Below are positions 33,092 to 42,489 of a stretch of DNA of 64,000 nt, piece after piece. This DNA is from Semisulcospira habei. Lineage: Eukaryota > Mollusca > Gastropoda > Semisulcospiridae. The notes beneath the pieces were generated by a model. It saw only the letters and a program-made list of their open reading frames with translations, ran no database searches and had not been told where the DNA came from. The stretch covers positions 133,397,750 to 133,461,749 of the forward strand of contig BTPG01000005.1 of the NCBI GenBank assembly GCA_036245525.1, given 5' to 3'. Position 1 is the stretch's first letter. Each line of letters begins with the position of its first letter. A program made the translations under genes and the position numbers.

Positions 33092-33100
33092 GTAAGTAAG
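30385..33100 (+). mobile_element. RTE-type LINE, 5'-truncated, nested with 12-bp TSD
   Basis: The unit is flanked by TATCGAAGACGA (30373-30384 and 33101-33112) and ends in an AAGT microsatellite tail (33086-33100). It starts within the endonuclease domain (VAQSALMGWEPLGQRI) and lacks the N-terminal 100 or so codons seen in the minus-strand copy at 56383-59406. Coding frames are 30385-31357, 31354-31548 and 31598-33091. A 497-codon RT frame remains open. Confidence 0.88.
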
Positions 33101-33497
33101 TATCGAAGACGAAGCTCACGTTGTGTTTTACTGTCAGAAGTATATAGACTTGCGCCCTGATTTTTGGGCAACCGTAGATAACAACCGTGAAAGTGTTTTA
33201 CTCACTCAGTTGTTATCCTGTGAAAATGCATCTAGAACGAGACAGTTCGCATGGTTCCTTTTTAAATGTTTCGAGAGACGAAAAAGAGAAACAACGATAT
33301 GTTCCAATGATTGATTGCTTATTTCTGTGTCACGTGATACTGTCTTTTATGAGAACTGTCATTTCAACTTTGAATGTCAATATACCCCAGGTTATGTTCT
33401 TGTAGTATTGAACTGATATATGTATACGCTCTCCATGTGAAAATGGCCGAAGTGCCAACATCAATAAAAACTCTTGACTTGGCCCCTGAGACTTCCC

Positions 33498-34770
33498 ATG
33501 CCACGCACGATGCTGACGCAGCCACAACAGGATCTCTTCTCTGTTGTCGGTGAGACTCCTATTACACGCCTGGAGTTTGTGCGGCATGCCATCACCGCTA
33601 GAGGCTTCTGAGAGGCACCAGTGGATGCTTTTGCTGCAGCACGCAGACCCTCGACCTGGAAAGGCTACGAGGGAAAGTGGCAGGCCTTGCAGTCCTGGTG
33701 CGATGCCAAGCTCCTCTCTCTCACAGATCTGGCTTTGTCCCAGCTTGCCGAGTCCTTTATGTGGCTCTTTTCGGAGCAGAACTTGGCACCTACTATCATC
33801 AGGGGCTACCGGGCTATGGTGGCGGACACATACTGGCACTTGGGCTGGCTAGGGCCTCACCGACCTAATGGTGCATTCAAGCTCCAGCGGCTGGTGATCC
33901 GCTCGCTGTTACCACCCTGGGACCTACCGTGGGTGTTCACATGGCTGAACTCAGACCATTTCGAACCACTGCCCTTGGCGTGGATTGCCGGCTTGACCAG
34001 GACGATGTGTAGGTGAGAATTTCAACTTTTGAACGATGTTGCTTTCACAACAGTCACTTTAGGCAGAGATGTGTTATGAATACAAACCAGTAGGTAGTTG
34101 TTATAGCGGCAGAGCACCGGTGATGCCGTGCACCGCGCAGTAGCAGGTGCGATATAAATAGAATGAGCGCGCGAGAGTGGAATATGACCTCGCGGCAGCC
34201 TTATCTCTCTGGCAGCTGGAAGCGGACTAAGTGTCAGCTATGGTAAAGGCGTGTCCGAACAAGCCCACAGGATCCTTGCCTCCCCACTCTGATGCGTCCG
34301 ATCGGGGCTGGCAGTGACCTCAGTCGCAGGATAGGCGTCGTCTGGACAAGGCCACAGTAGCCTTGCCCTCCCCCTCCGATGCGTCCGAGTGGGGCTGGCA
34401 GCGACCTCAGTGAAAGGATCGGCATTGTCCAGACAAGGCCACAGGAGCCTTACCCCCACCCCCCTCCGAGGCACCTCAGACGATCCCACTTCGGCCACTG
34501 CAGGGCCGTGACCAGTCCCGGGTATCCCACAGCAGGACCTGGTCAGGGCACTGAAGATCTACCTCCGCTGGTCAAAGCCCCTCAGGAGGGGATGTTCCCG
34601 CCTCTTCCTGCCCTTGGCGTTGGGCAAGAATGACATATCAGCCTCTCTCCACATGGCTACGCTGAGTCATACGTTCCGCATGCCAAGACCTCTTGCCGGA
34701 GGGTGCGGCGCGAAGGGGCTGTGGATCGGAGCATGTAAGGTCAGAGCCGTTGCCATGAGCGTCGCATTCG
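33498..34770 (+). pseudogene. DIRS tyrosine recombinase (copy 3), interrupted
   Basis: The N-terminal part (33544-34014) has ITARGF, MDAFAAARRPSTWKGYEGKW, LAESFMWLFSEQNLAPTII and DLPWVFTWLNSD. It stops at TAG (34014) exactly where the catalytic arginine segment should follow. An insertion (34015-34490) separates it from a degraded C-terminal remainder (34490-34770; IGACKVRAVAMSVAF at about 34715). The arginine box is lost. Confidence 0.7.
34015..34490. mobile_element. Unclassified insertion with TATA-like box and 87-bp tandem repeat
   Basis: This segment replaces recombinase sequence present in other copies. It contains ATATAAATAG at 34151 in a GC-rich setting, and an 87-bp unit repeated about 2.3 times (34259-34455; each starts ACAAG then CCCACAG or GCCACAG). 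No coding sequence, TSD or terminal repeat was recognised. It could be part of a solo LTR. Confidence 0.5.
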
Positions 34771-35056
34771 GAAAAATACTTACCGATGGCATTACTCAAA
34801 TGTCCCTCCCGACTACCCCGCTTGCCGCCAGTACGCTAAGATAAAACTGGTGTGACTAGACAGCTCATGTGAGGAGGAAGGGAGGCTACTCAGGGTTATT
34901 GGTAACTGCTTGCTAGAGTTACGTCCCTGGTTGTGTAGCAACACACAATGTTTTTGGAGGCTGAAATCGGTAAGCTAAGTATACCTTCCTAATAGTAATG
35001 CCATCGGTAAGTTTTTTTTTTTTTAAATACATTTTAGAGAAAAATACATTTTGCAG
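34770..35056. repeat. Right terminal repeat of DIRS copy 3, abutting the exon B acceptor
   Basis: Matches the other DIRS right ends: TTACCGATGGCATTACT at the start, a long T-run at about 35010-35023, and TTTTAGAGAAAAATACATTTT at the end. The next bases, GCAG, are the 3' splice site of PLAA exon B. Only the second half of the first ATCGGTAA box pair remains at the left. Confidence 0.78.
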
Positions 35057-35217
35057 TGATGGGGTGATGCGGGTGTTCACAACAGCAGCAGAGAGAATGG
35101 CATCAGCCGAGGACCAGAAAGCATTTGAGGATCTCGTGGCCAGTTCAGCCATCCCGACACAACTTGGGGACATCAACAAGGATGATCTACCTGGTCCTGA
35201 GGCACTACTCAATCCAG
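35057..35217 (+). CDS. PLAA: PLAA exon B: end of WD40 domain and linker
   Basis: This 161-nt exon completes the Ser codon begun in exon A and reads SDGVMRVFTTAAERMASAED, finishing the last WD40 blade. It continues through a charged linker (GDINKDDLPGPEALLNPG) that matches the segment between the propeller and the PFU domain in PLAA. The acceptor is ATTTTGCAG and the donor starts GTATCT at 35218. It ends with G of a Gly codon completed by exon C. The acceptor lies next to, or partly inside, the right end of DIRS copy 3, so the branch-point and pyrimidine region may be transposon-derived. Confidence 0.93.
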
Positions 35218-35304
35218 GTATCTTTCTAGTTTATTGGCCAATTACAACATTAGGTTACAGGCCTGCCTCTGTATATCGCATTACCAGTAGCCTTATAATA
35301 TCAC

Positions 35305-35361
35305 CGCCGTGAGATGGCCTTAGTCGCCTGCTTGGCATTAAACCCAAATAACTAACTAACT
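35305..35361 (+). repeat. Short 3' end of an I/Nimb LINE
   Basis: The CCGTGAGATGGCCTTAGTCG ... AACTAACTAACT tail is nearly identical to the 3' ends at 17985-18037 and 43482-43537. It is an extremely 5'-truncated insertion of the same family. The next 220 bp, to about 35585, show nothing recognisable. Confidence 0.8.
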
Positions 35362-35584
35362 TAAAATCTCAGAGCATTAATCATGTTGTCATTGAACTGA
35401 ACATGCAGTATGCTTGTATAGAAAAAACATCCACTAAACATGAAGGTACTCAAGTCGATGTCAGCCTTAGTTGGTCTGTGCACAACTGGATGGACATCAG
35501 CTTGATGACTTTTTATCACTGGACATCAGTTTGGAAACTGAGACCTGTCCAGGTAAAAACAGATTCTGTGAATTCTGGATCGGA

Positions 35585-36420
35585 ATGTGATGGGGACGCC
35601 CTCAGTCTTCACCTGGAGGACTCGGCTTCAGGCCTGGTATTTCATGACAGTTCTCCCACTTCCCTCCCCCACAGCCCTTCTGCACCCGACACTGCAGGAG
35701 ATGCACCTTCAGGCTCCGAGACCTCTCATGTCTTACACGAGGCGATTCGTCTGATCTCTGCTATTCTTCCGCCGGAGGTATGCCCGCTTTCTCCACCTCC
35801 CAAGAGGAAGGCCTCGGCCTTGGTGGATGACCCATTCCAGGCAAAGCGATTCAAGTCTCTTCCTCAGTCGCCAGGATTTCGGGACCTTTCGGACGCCTTC
35901 AATGAGCATCTGCACCAGGACAAGCTGCGGGATAAGGGTTTCTTTGGGGACACTCGGTGGCTGGTGGACGTCGACATCTAGTTCTGGCAAGCGTGGTACG
36001 CGGGTCACTCCCAGGCTTTCGTCTGCCCCCTTCTGGCTGTGGGGGACCCAGCGGTGGAGGTACAGGCTAGAGGCAAGGTGCAGGTTCAGCGGTTCTTACG
36101 GTCTCACCCGCACGGCAAGTTTGATCTGTAATTCCCTGGCTTGTGCGGGTTTCCTGGATCTGGCTACACAGGCACTGGTGCGGAGTGTGGAGGAATTTTG
36201 GGAGCAGCTTAGTGAGACGTGCTTGTGGGACATCCACTCTTTGGCTGTGATGGCGAATCGTGCGGTTCACCACACCGTGACCAACGCCCTGGCAGCTGCA
36301 GCGAACTGTGACTTAATGAAGAGTTGCCCCGGCATCCCCACGACCTTCCTCTCTCAGCTCCGCCATGCCCCCTTGGGCGGTTCTCTCCTCTTCGGATCCA
36401 CCTAGCAGGAGGTTAAGGAT
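35585..36420 (+). pseudogene. DIRS gag-like region (copy 4)
   Basis: The conserved domain is seen as PKRKASALVDDPFQAKRFKSLPQSPGFRDL in pieces (35800-35890), a TAG at 35979 that splits it, then LVRSVEEFWEQL and MANRAVHHTVTNALAAAANCDLM in the next frame (35827-36405). There is no C-run between the proline-rich part and KRK here, unlike copy 2 (8198-8224), so copy 4 gives the ancestral state at that point. Confidence 0.65.
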
Positions 36421-36879
36421 CCTGCTAAGGACTTGTGGCCTAGCGCTCCCAGAGCGGACTTCTCCCGGTTTCAAGTTACGGGCAAGGACGAGGGTCGCGC
36501 CCTGTGGAGCTTCAGACCCACCTCCCAGCCTGTCACCTTACTTATTTTCAGGACCAGACGTCAGGAGCCTGCCGGTCGCTCCCGCCACCTCCCAGTCCCG
36601 GCCCCCGCCTGGCCCAGGAACGCCCGGAAGCCCAGGCGTGGGAGGGCCTAGTGACTCTCTCCCTCCTTCGCCCCTGCTGATTCCTGCAGGGTCTCCAGTC
36701 GGCGGGAGGCTAGCGCTGCACAGCGATGAGTGGCGGTCGCTGTTGCTGTCACGTTCAGACCCTTGGATTCTCGCCACGATCTCGGAGGGTCTCCAGATCT
36801 CTTCCCCCCCCCCCCTCCCCCGAGACTCTCCCCTCTCTGGACGCGCATGCTGGTGAACCAGTCCAAGGCAGACGCTCTT

Positions 36880-37510
36880 CAGGGAGAGATCTCCGCTCTG
36901 CTCCAGAAGGCCGCCATGGAGGTAGTAGCCCGCCACGATTCTCCGGCCTTCTACAGTCGCCTCTTTGTGGTTCTGAAGCCCGGCGGCAAGTGGCGATCAG
37001 TCATAGACCTCTCTGTCTTGAACAAGTTCATTGTCGCCCCCCCCCCCCCCCCCTCCCTTCCGCATGCAAATGGCTAGAGCTTTACGAGCCTCGGTTCAGC
37101 CTATGGACTTTGCTGTCAGTCTCGACCTCTCGGACACGTACCTATACACACCCATGTACCCTGCATCTTGCCGTTACCTGCGCTTCGCCTTCCGTGGAGT
37201 GGTCTACCAGTTCTAAGCCCTCCCCTTCGGTCTCAACCTCAGCCATTGGGTCTTTACGAGGATCATGGATGCTGTAGTGGCCAAAGCCAGGCAGGTTTCC
37301 TCAAGCCCTACCTCCAATTATCTCGACGACCTGCTCCTCAAGAACCAGGATGCCACCTCGCTAGAGGCGGACAGGGATGCGCTCCTAGCGCTTCTTTGCC
37401 GGCTCGGGTTCCTCGTCAACATGGGGAAGTCGTACCTCATTCCGTCTCGCAGGTTCATTCACCTCAGCATGGAATTCTTGACTGACCTCAACAGGGTGCA
37501 TTTACTGGAG
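36880..37510 (+). pseudogene. DIRS reverse transcriptase, 5' part (copy 4)
   Basis: KPGGKWRSVIDLSVLNKF (36979), then a C-run (37037-37053), PMDFAVSLDLSDTYLYTPMYP, FRGVVYQF followed by TAA (37214), and an intact catalytic box SNYLDDLLLKNQ (about 37315-37350). The I/Nimb element starts right after HLLE at 37511, and the homologous sequence resumes at 43552. This is the only DIRS copy in the window with the YLDD box unmutated. Confidence 0.78.
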
Positions 37511-38184
37511 CCTACCCGGCACCGGCCTCCACGTGGCGTAGGTGGGTAGTCCGCTCAGTCCCTGACTGAGTGGGCTAGCGGACGGGTGCCATCTTTGTCC
37601 AGGATTAGGACTTGATGTCAGCAGATATGTTGTTCAGCCTTTTCACTTGTCCGGTTTTTAAGGAGCTGTGCTAACCTAGGTCGTACCATGTTGGATTGGT
37701 CCTTAAAAATACTCGTGACTTTTTGGTCCTTTGGATCCCAAGTGTTTGCCGTGCTTGGAGACCCGTGTCGGGGGAGAAGAGGATCCTGGTGGCTGAGGTT
37801 CCCTTTGGGCTGCGGCTCACTGGTGCCAACACTCCACTTCGGCCTTGACTTCTACCTAAACGGGAGGCTAGTCGTACCGGCCTAGTCAATCGGCTCTTGT
37901 CACGTTGAGCCCTATCCCACTGTTGACATGCGGGTTGCTATACGGAGCACCATGCTATAGCTTCTGCTGCTGATTAGGTGCTTTACGCCAGTATTCCCCT
38001 GCATTCAACGGTGTGATAGAAGGCGGTGGCTCAAACGGTTCAATTGGGCTTACCCCCTTGAGTATATCTTTCGGGCAGTCTCCATTGTGCGTCGGCTGGA
38101 GACCCGCCGACAGTTGCACTTTCCCTTGTTGGGCTCGGTGGCGGGCGGGGACCCCCGGGGGATGAATATCTCTACTAATATAAT

Positions 38185-39624
38185 ATGGATAAAACCAAAA
38201 AATCAAAACTAGCACAGAAACGGCGCATAGACACCGACATTGCACATGACAGTGATTCAGACTGTGAGGAAGCGACGCCTCAGGCGTCGGCCGTATGGCC
38301 TCGCTTCCTCATTGTCCATAGCAAGGTGAAGGAGAAACCAGTTACCAAGCTGCATCCTTTTCTGGTGGGGGAGACCCTCAGGAGCCGTGTTGGCAGGCCT
38401 GACGCCCAGCGCCTCAGGTCTGGTGACTTGCTGGTGGAGTGCCGTACTCGGGCACACTCCAGCGGGCTACTGGGGCTCTCTTCCATCGGAGACACTCCTG
38501 TGGAAGTCACACCCCACAAAACTATGAATTCGTCAAGAGGCGTAATCAAAGATCAAGCTTTGGCAGAACTGTCAGAAGATGAACTTGTAAGGAACCTTAA
38601 GTCTCAGGGGGTGACTTGCGTCAGGCGCTTCGCTTCCAAGCGAGGTGGTGGGGAGATCCGTCTCCCTACCATCATCCTGACGTTTGGCACCCCCACCCCT
38701 CCTACTACCATCTGGGGAGGTTACTACTCCCTGAGAGTGAAAAAGTACGTCCCTCTTCCCCTCCGGTGCTTTAAGTGCCAAAAGTATGGCCATGGGCAGA
38801 AGACATGCCGTCAGGCAGAGGCTTCATGCACCCGTTGCACTAGGCCCGGACACTCTGCTGAGTCCTGCACAGCCACCCCCCTGTGTGTGAATTGCCAGGG
38901 GGCGCATATGGCTTCGGATAAGAAATGCCCTCGTTGGATATCCGAGTGCAAGATTCAGCAGGTGCGTGTGGAGAAGGGGCTGTCCTTTCTGGATGCCAAA
39001 AAACTGGTTGAAGGCCCTGGTGCAGCTGCGGCTGCCCCAACCTCTAACACCTCAGTGTATACTTTTAGTGCAGCGGTGGCAGGCAAGCGCCCCACCAAAG
39101 ACTTTTCATGTCAGACCCCAACTTCTTGGTTGGGGGCGGAGCCTCGGCTCATCTCGCCCCTGGAGAGTAACCCTCCTCCGGTGGTGACAAGGAGCCAGGG
39201 AACGCAGAAGGCGGACACTGCCGGTCCGGTTGTGCCGCCTTCTGTTGCCCCTAAGCCTCAGCCCCCACCCAAACCTGTTAGTAAGTCAACTCCAAAGGCT
39301 TCTGGCTCTGGTCAGCCTTCTAAGGCCGCTAACTCTAGCGGCAGGAACGCTGCCCAGGACCAGAAGTCTAAGAAATCTATGGGACCGCTGTGCGCACGGG
39401 CCCAGAAGGGGAACACAGATGTGCCCCTTCAAAACAAATATGCTGCACTGGAGGAGCGGATGGAGGGAGTGGAAGTTGTTGTTGCTGATGCTGCGGCAGC
39501 TCCACCCCCTTCCTCTCCGAAGAACCAGAGGAGGCCCGGGAGCCGGCCCCCCTCTGTTTCTTCAACTCCTTCCAAGGTAAAGGAAAAAGGGGGGAAAAAC
39601 TCCTTACCCCCAGATCAGACTTAA
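38185..39624 (+). CDS. I/Nimb ORF1: RNA-binding protein with three CCHC knuckles
   Basis: This 479-codon frame is a Gag-like nucleic-acid-binding protein that should coat the element RNA. Around residues 195-235 there are three zinc knuckles: CFKCQKYGHGQKTC, CTRCTRPGHSAESC and CVNCQGAHMASDKKC. The N-terminus is charged; the C-terminal 200 residues are rich in Pro, Ser and Ala and look disordered. The TAA stop at 39622 lies two bases before the ORF2 ATG at 39627. No internal stop or frameshift is seen. Confidence 0.88.
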   Translation: MDKTKKSKLAQKRRIDTDIAHDSDSDCEEATPQASAVWPRFLIVHSKVKEKPVTKLHPFLVGETLRSRVGRPDAQRLRSGDLLVECRTRAHSSGLLGLSSIGDTPVEVTPHKTMNSSRGVIKDQALAELSEDELVRNLKSQGVTCVRRFASKRGGGEIRLPTIILTFGTPTPPTTIWGGYYSLRVKKYVPLPLRCFKCQKYGHGQKTCRQAEASCTRCTRPGHSAESCTATPLCVNCQGAHMASDKKCPRWISECKIQQVRVEKGLSFLDAKKLVEGPGAAAAAPTSNTSVYTFSAAVAGKRPTKDFSCQTPTSWLGAEPRLISPLESNPPPVVTRSQGTQKADTAGPVVPPSVAPKPQPPPKPVSKSTPKASGSGQPSKAANSSGRNAAQDQKSKKSMGPLCARAQKGNTDVPLQNKYAALEERMEGVEVVVADAAAAPPPSSPKNQRRPGSRPPSVSSTPSKVKEKGGKNSLPPDQT

Positions 39625-39626
39625 TC

Positions 39627-42482
39627 ATGGACTCTTTGCTTCAGTGGAATTGTCGTGGTTTTCGAGCTAACTTTGAGGAATTACGTCTTTTAGTCAAGTT
39701 CTATAACCCCTCAGTCATATCTCTTCAGGAGACTTACCTGAAGACTTCTGACCCTGTGTCTTTTAATGGTTTTAATGTTATACATAAAGGCTCTGATTCG
39801 GAGAGGCGCTCGGGTGGAGCGGCTCTTCTCATTAGTAGCCAAATTTTATGTAGCCCCGTTAGCATCGACACCTGTCTTCAGGCTGTCGCTGCTCGGGTTA
39901 CCTTAAAAAAGACCATAACCATATGCAGTATTTACCTGCCACCATCACTGCGGGTCTGTAGCAATGATATTTTTCACTTAGTAGATCAACTGCCCCCTCC
40001 CTTTATTCTCATGGGGGATTTTAACGGTCATGCTCACCTTTGGGGTAGTGACCACTATGATGGCAGAGGTCAGATGTTAGAAGATGTTTTTTCTCAACTT
40101 AACCTATGTGTCTTTAACGATGGCTCACCTACATACTCTAACTCAGGTTCCGGATCTAGTTCTGTTCTAGACCTCACTGTGTGTGATCCTTCTCTCATGC
40201 TGGACTTTGACTGGAAGGTTCACGACGACCTGTGTGGTAGTGACCACTTCCCAGTAGTCCTGTCATCGGTCAGCTGTGAGGAGGATTCGCCGGTGGGGCG
40301 CTGGAATCTCAAGAAAGCTAACTGGTCTCTGTTTGCCTCTCTCTGTCAGTCTCATCTTACAGAGGAGGTGGTCATGTCAGCTGAAGAACCTGTTTCTTGT
40401 TTTACTTCTATTTTGTTGGAGGTTGCAGGTGAAACCATCCCTAGAACTTCCACATCACTCCCTCGGAAGCCGAGAGTACCATGGTTCAATGAAGAGTGCC
40501 GCAAGGCCCAAACAATGCGCAAATCTGCTCAGCGACGTGCATTTCGTAATCCGTCGCAAGCAAATATTTTAACCTTTAAAAGACAGCGGGCAAGAGCCCG
40601 TTATATTTTTAAACGTGAACGCCGTGCTTCCTGGAGACGCTTCGTCTCATCTTTATCTTCTAGGACTCCGTCCCAAAAAGTCTGGAAGGCTGTTCGAAGA
40701 ATTGGGGGCAGGGGTGGCTCGGCTTCTGTCGGCCATCTTAGAGATGGTGCCAGTTTGGTCACAGATAAAAAGGCTGTGGCCAATTTACTTGCCTCCACCA
40801 TTGCCCATAATTCTTCAACAGAGCATTATTCACCTTTCTTCCAGAGAGAGAAGGAGAAGCGAGAATCTTGTGCTTGTGATTTTATATCGGATAACTTGGA
40901 AGACTATAATGCCCCTTTTACGTTTTCAGAATTGCAGCAAGCCATGCAGAAATGTACTGACTCTGCTGCTGGATTAGATACCATCCATTATCAGCTCATA
41001 ACACATCTGCCTGAGGATTCACTCCTTGTACTTCTCAAGGCCTTTAACCATATCTGGATAACCGGTCATTTTCCGCCATCTTGGCGCCAGGCTGTGGTTG
41101 TGCCAATTCCCAAGCCGGGTAAGGATCCTTCCGACCCGGGCAACTACCGGCCAATAGCTTTGACATCATGTTTATGTAAAACTATGGAACGCTTGGTCAA
41201 CGCCCGACTGGTGTGGCATCTTGAGTCACAGGGTCTCATCACAGACCTCCAGTGCGGTTTCCGGCGCTTCCGTAGTACAACTGACCATCTAGTCCGCTTT
41301 GAGTCTTTTATCCGAGATGCTTTTGTCAACAAGCAGCATGCCTATGCAATTTTCTTTGATCTTGAAAAGGCATATGACACTACCTGGAAGCATGGTATAA
41401 TGTCCGATTTGTCGGACATGGGTTTTAAAGGGCATCTGCCCGTTTTTATTCACAATTTTTTGTCCAACAGGTCGTTCCATGTCCGTGTGGGCTCCACCCT
41501 CTCCGACTCCTTTGAACAGGAGATGGGTGTCCCGCAGGGCAGTATTCTATCTCCTGTTTTATTTAGCATTAAAATAAACAACATTGTAAAGGCCGTCAAG
41601 GATGATTCTGAATGCTCTTTGTTTGTGGACGACTTTGCTTTGTGTGCACGAGGTCGAGGACTTGCGTCCCTTGAGAGGCGCTTGCAGCTGTGCGTTGATC
41701 GCATCCAGGGGTGGGTGTCTCTCAATGGATTCGGATTCTCGCCCTCCAAGACAGTCTGTGTGCATTTTACTAACCAGACGAAATTTTTTCCAGAACCTAG
41801 CCTGAGCATTGCTGGAGTGCCAATTAAGGTGGCTGAAGAGGCTAAGTTTTTGGGGGTCATCTTTGACAAAAGATTGACCTTCTGCAACCATGTTAACTAC
41901 CTTAGAACCTCTTGTCGGAAGGCCCTCGACATTCTTCGTGTCGTTGGTCGTACTGACTGGGGTGCAGACCGCATCGTCTTACTTCGACTGTACCGGGCCC
42001 TTGTTCGGTCCAAACTGGATTACGGCTCTGTGGTATATGGCTCGGCTTCCAAGTCTGTTCTGCAGCGTCTGAACACAATTCACCATCAAGGTCTGCGCAT
42101 GTGTCTGGGAGCCTTCAGGACATCTCCAGTTCCTAGTCTGTATGCAGAGGCAGGGGAGCCTTCTCTCAGGCTCCGCCGCATCCGCCTCATGCTCAGCTAC
42201 GTTCTGAAGCTGAAGGCCCATCCAGAAAATCCTGCCTATGATTGTGTTTTTAACCCGTCGTTTGCAGAGATTTACGATGCCCATCCGGGAGCTGTCCGTC
42301 CACTTTCCTTCCGTGTCCGACCTCATCTGCAGGCAGCCGGAGTGGACCTGGACAAAGTTTCGGAATCTCTGCAACACGTCACTCCACCCTGGCTACTACC
42401 AGTTCCTGACATCTTGCTGGACTTGACTGCCCACAAGAAGGATTTGTACTCCACCAGCCATATACCAACAGAGCCTCAATGA
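39627..42482 (+). CDS. I/Nimb ORF2: AP endonuclease and reverse transcriptase
   Basis: The 951-codon frame nicks target DNA and primes cDNA synthesis. The endonuclease starts at LLQWNCRGFRANF (residue about 5), has ETYLK (about 36), MGDFNGHAHLWGS (about 130) and the GSDHFPVV motif (about 203). RT has NYRPIALTSCLCKTMERLV (about 507), CGFRRFRSTTDHLV, FFDLEKAYDTTW (about 577), GVPQGSILSPVLF (about 635) and a catalytic FVDD (about 669; usual form FADD). It ends at TGA 42480-42482. RNase H follows in the next frame with its start overlapping, so a one-base indel or a frameshift site lies at about 42440-42480. Confidence 0.88.
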   Translation: MDSLLQWNCRGFRANFEELRLLVKFYNPSVISLQETYLKTSDPVSFNGFNVIHKGSDSERRSGGAALLISSQILCSPVSIDTCLQAVAARVTLKKTITICSIYLPPSLRVCSNDIFHLVDQLPPPFILMGDFNGHAHLWGSDHYDGRGQMLEDVFSQLNLCVFNDGSPTYSNSGSGSSSVLDLTVCDPSLMLDFDWKVHDDLCGSDHFPVVLSSVSCEEDSPVGRWNLKKANWSLFASLCQSHLTEEVVMSAEEPVSCFTSILLEVAGETIPRTSTSLPRKPRVPWFNEECRKAQTMRKSAQRRAFRNPSQANILTFKRQRARARYIFKRERRASWRRFVSSLSSRTPSQKVWKAVRRIGGRGGSASVGHLRDGASLVTDKKAVANLLASTIAHNSSTEHYSPFFQREKEKRESCACDFISDNLEDYNAPFTFSELQQAMQKCTDSAAGLDTIHYQLITHLPEDSLLVLLKAFNHIWITGHFPPSWRQAVVVPIPKPGKDPSDPGNYRPIALTSCLCKTMERLVNARLVWHLESQGLITDLQCGFRRFRSTTDHLVRFESFIRDAFVNKQHAYAIFFDLEKAYDTTWKHGIMSDLSDMGFKGHLPVFIHNFLSNRSFHVRVGSTLSDSFEQEMGVPQGSILSPVLFSIKINNIVKAVKDDSECSLFVDDFALCARGRGLASLERRLQLCVDRIQGWVSLNGFGFSPSKTVCVHFTNQTKFFPEPSLSIAGVPIKVAEEAKFLGVIFDKRLTFCNHVNYLRTSCRKALDILRVVGRTDWGADRIVLLRLYRALVRSKLDYGSVVYGSASKSVLQRLNTIHHQGLRMCLGAFRTSPVPSLYAEAGEPSLRLRRIRLMLSYVLKLKAHPENPAYDCVFNPSFAEIYDAHPGAVRPLSFRVRPHLQAAGVDLDKVSESLQHVTPPWLLPVPDILLDLTAHKKDLYSTSHIPTEPQ

Positions 42483-42489
42483 ACTCCTT

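Larger units (their letters stand above)
24619..33482 (+). mobile_element. 8.9 kb APE-type LINE with a 2A-like motif in ORF1, containing an RTE insertion
   Basis: It is flanked by the 15-bp duplication CCCCTGAGACTTCCC (24604-24618 and 33483-33497). Its own parts are a short 5' leader, ORF1 (24745-27099), a decayed ORF2 (27193-30340 plus 33113-33320) and a 3' end with AATAAA near 33463. The RTE element at 30385-33100 is nested inside the ORF2 C-terminus. ORF1 is of the coiled-coil/RRM type and ORF2 starts with an apurinic endonuclease. I could not fix the clade. Confidence 0.82.
20327..35056 (+). mobile_element. DIRS-like retrotransposon copy 3, with 5S, LINE and other insertions
   Basis: The left terminal repeat (about 20327-20600) is complementary to the right repeat (about 34770-35053). 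The gag-like region (20800-22900), RT (23199-23740), RNase H (23930-24240), connecting block (24240-24603) and recombinase (33498-34014 and 34490-34770) follow in DIRS order. It is interrupted by a 5S rRNA-derived piece (21958-22078), an 8.9 kb LINE (24619-33482) and an unclassified segment (34015-34490). The right end lies at, or within a few bases of, the 3' splice site of PLAA exon B. Confidence 0.8.

Noticed and set aside
35222..35304. Possible SINE body before the I/Nimb tail at 35305
   Set aside because: No A or B box and no TSD could be seen; only the tail is supported.
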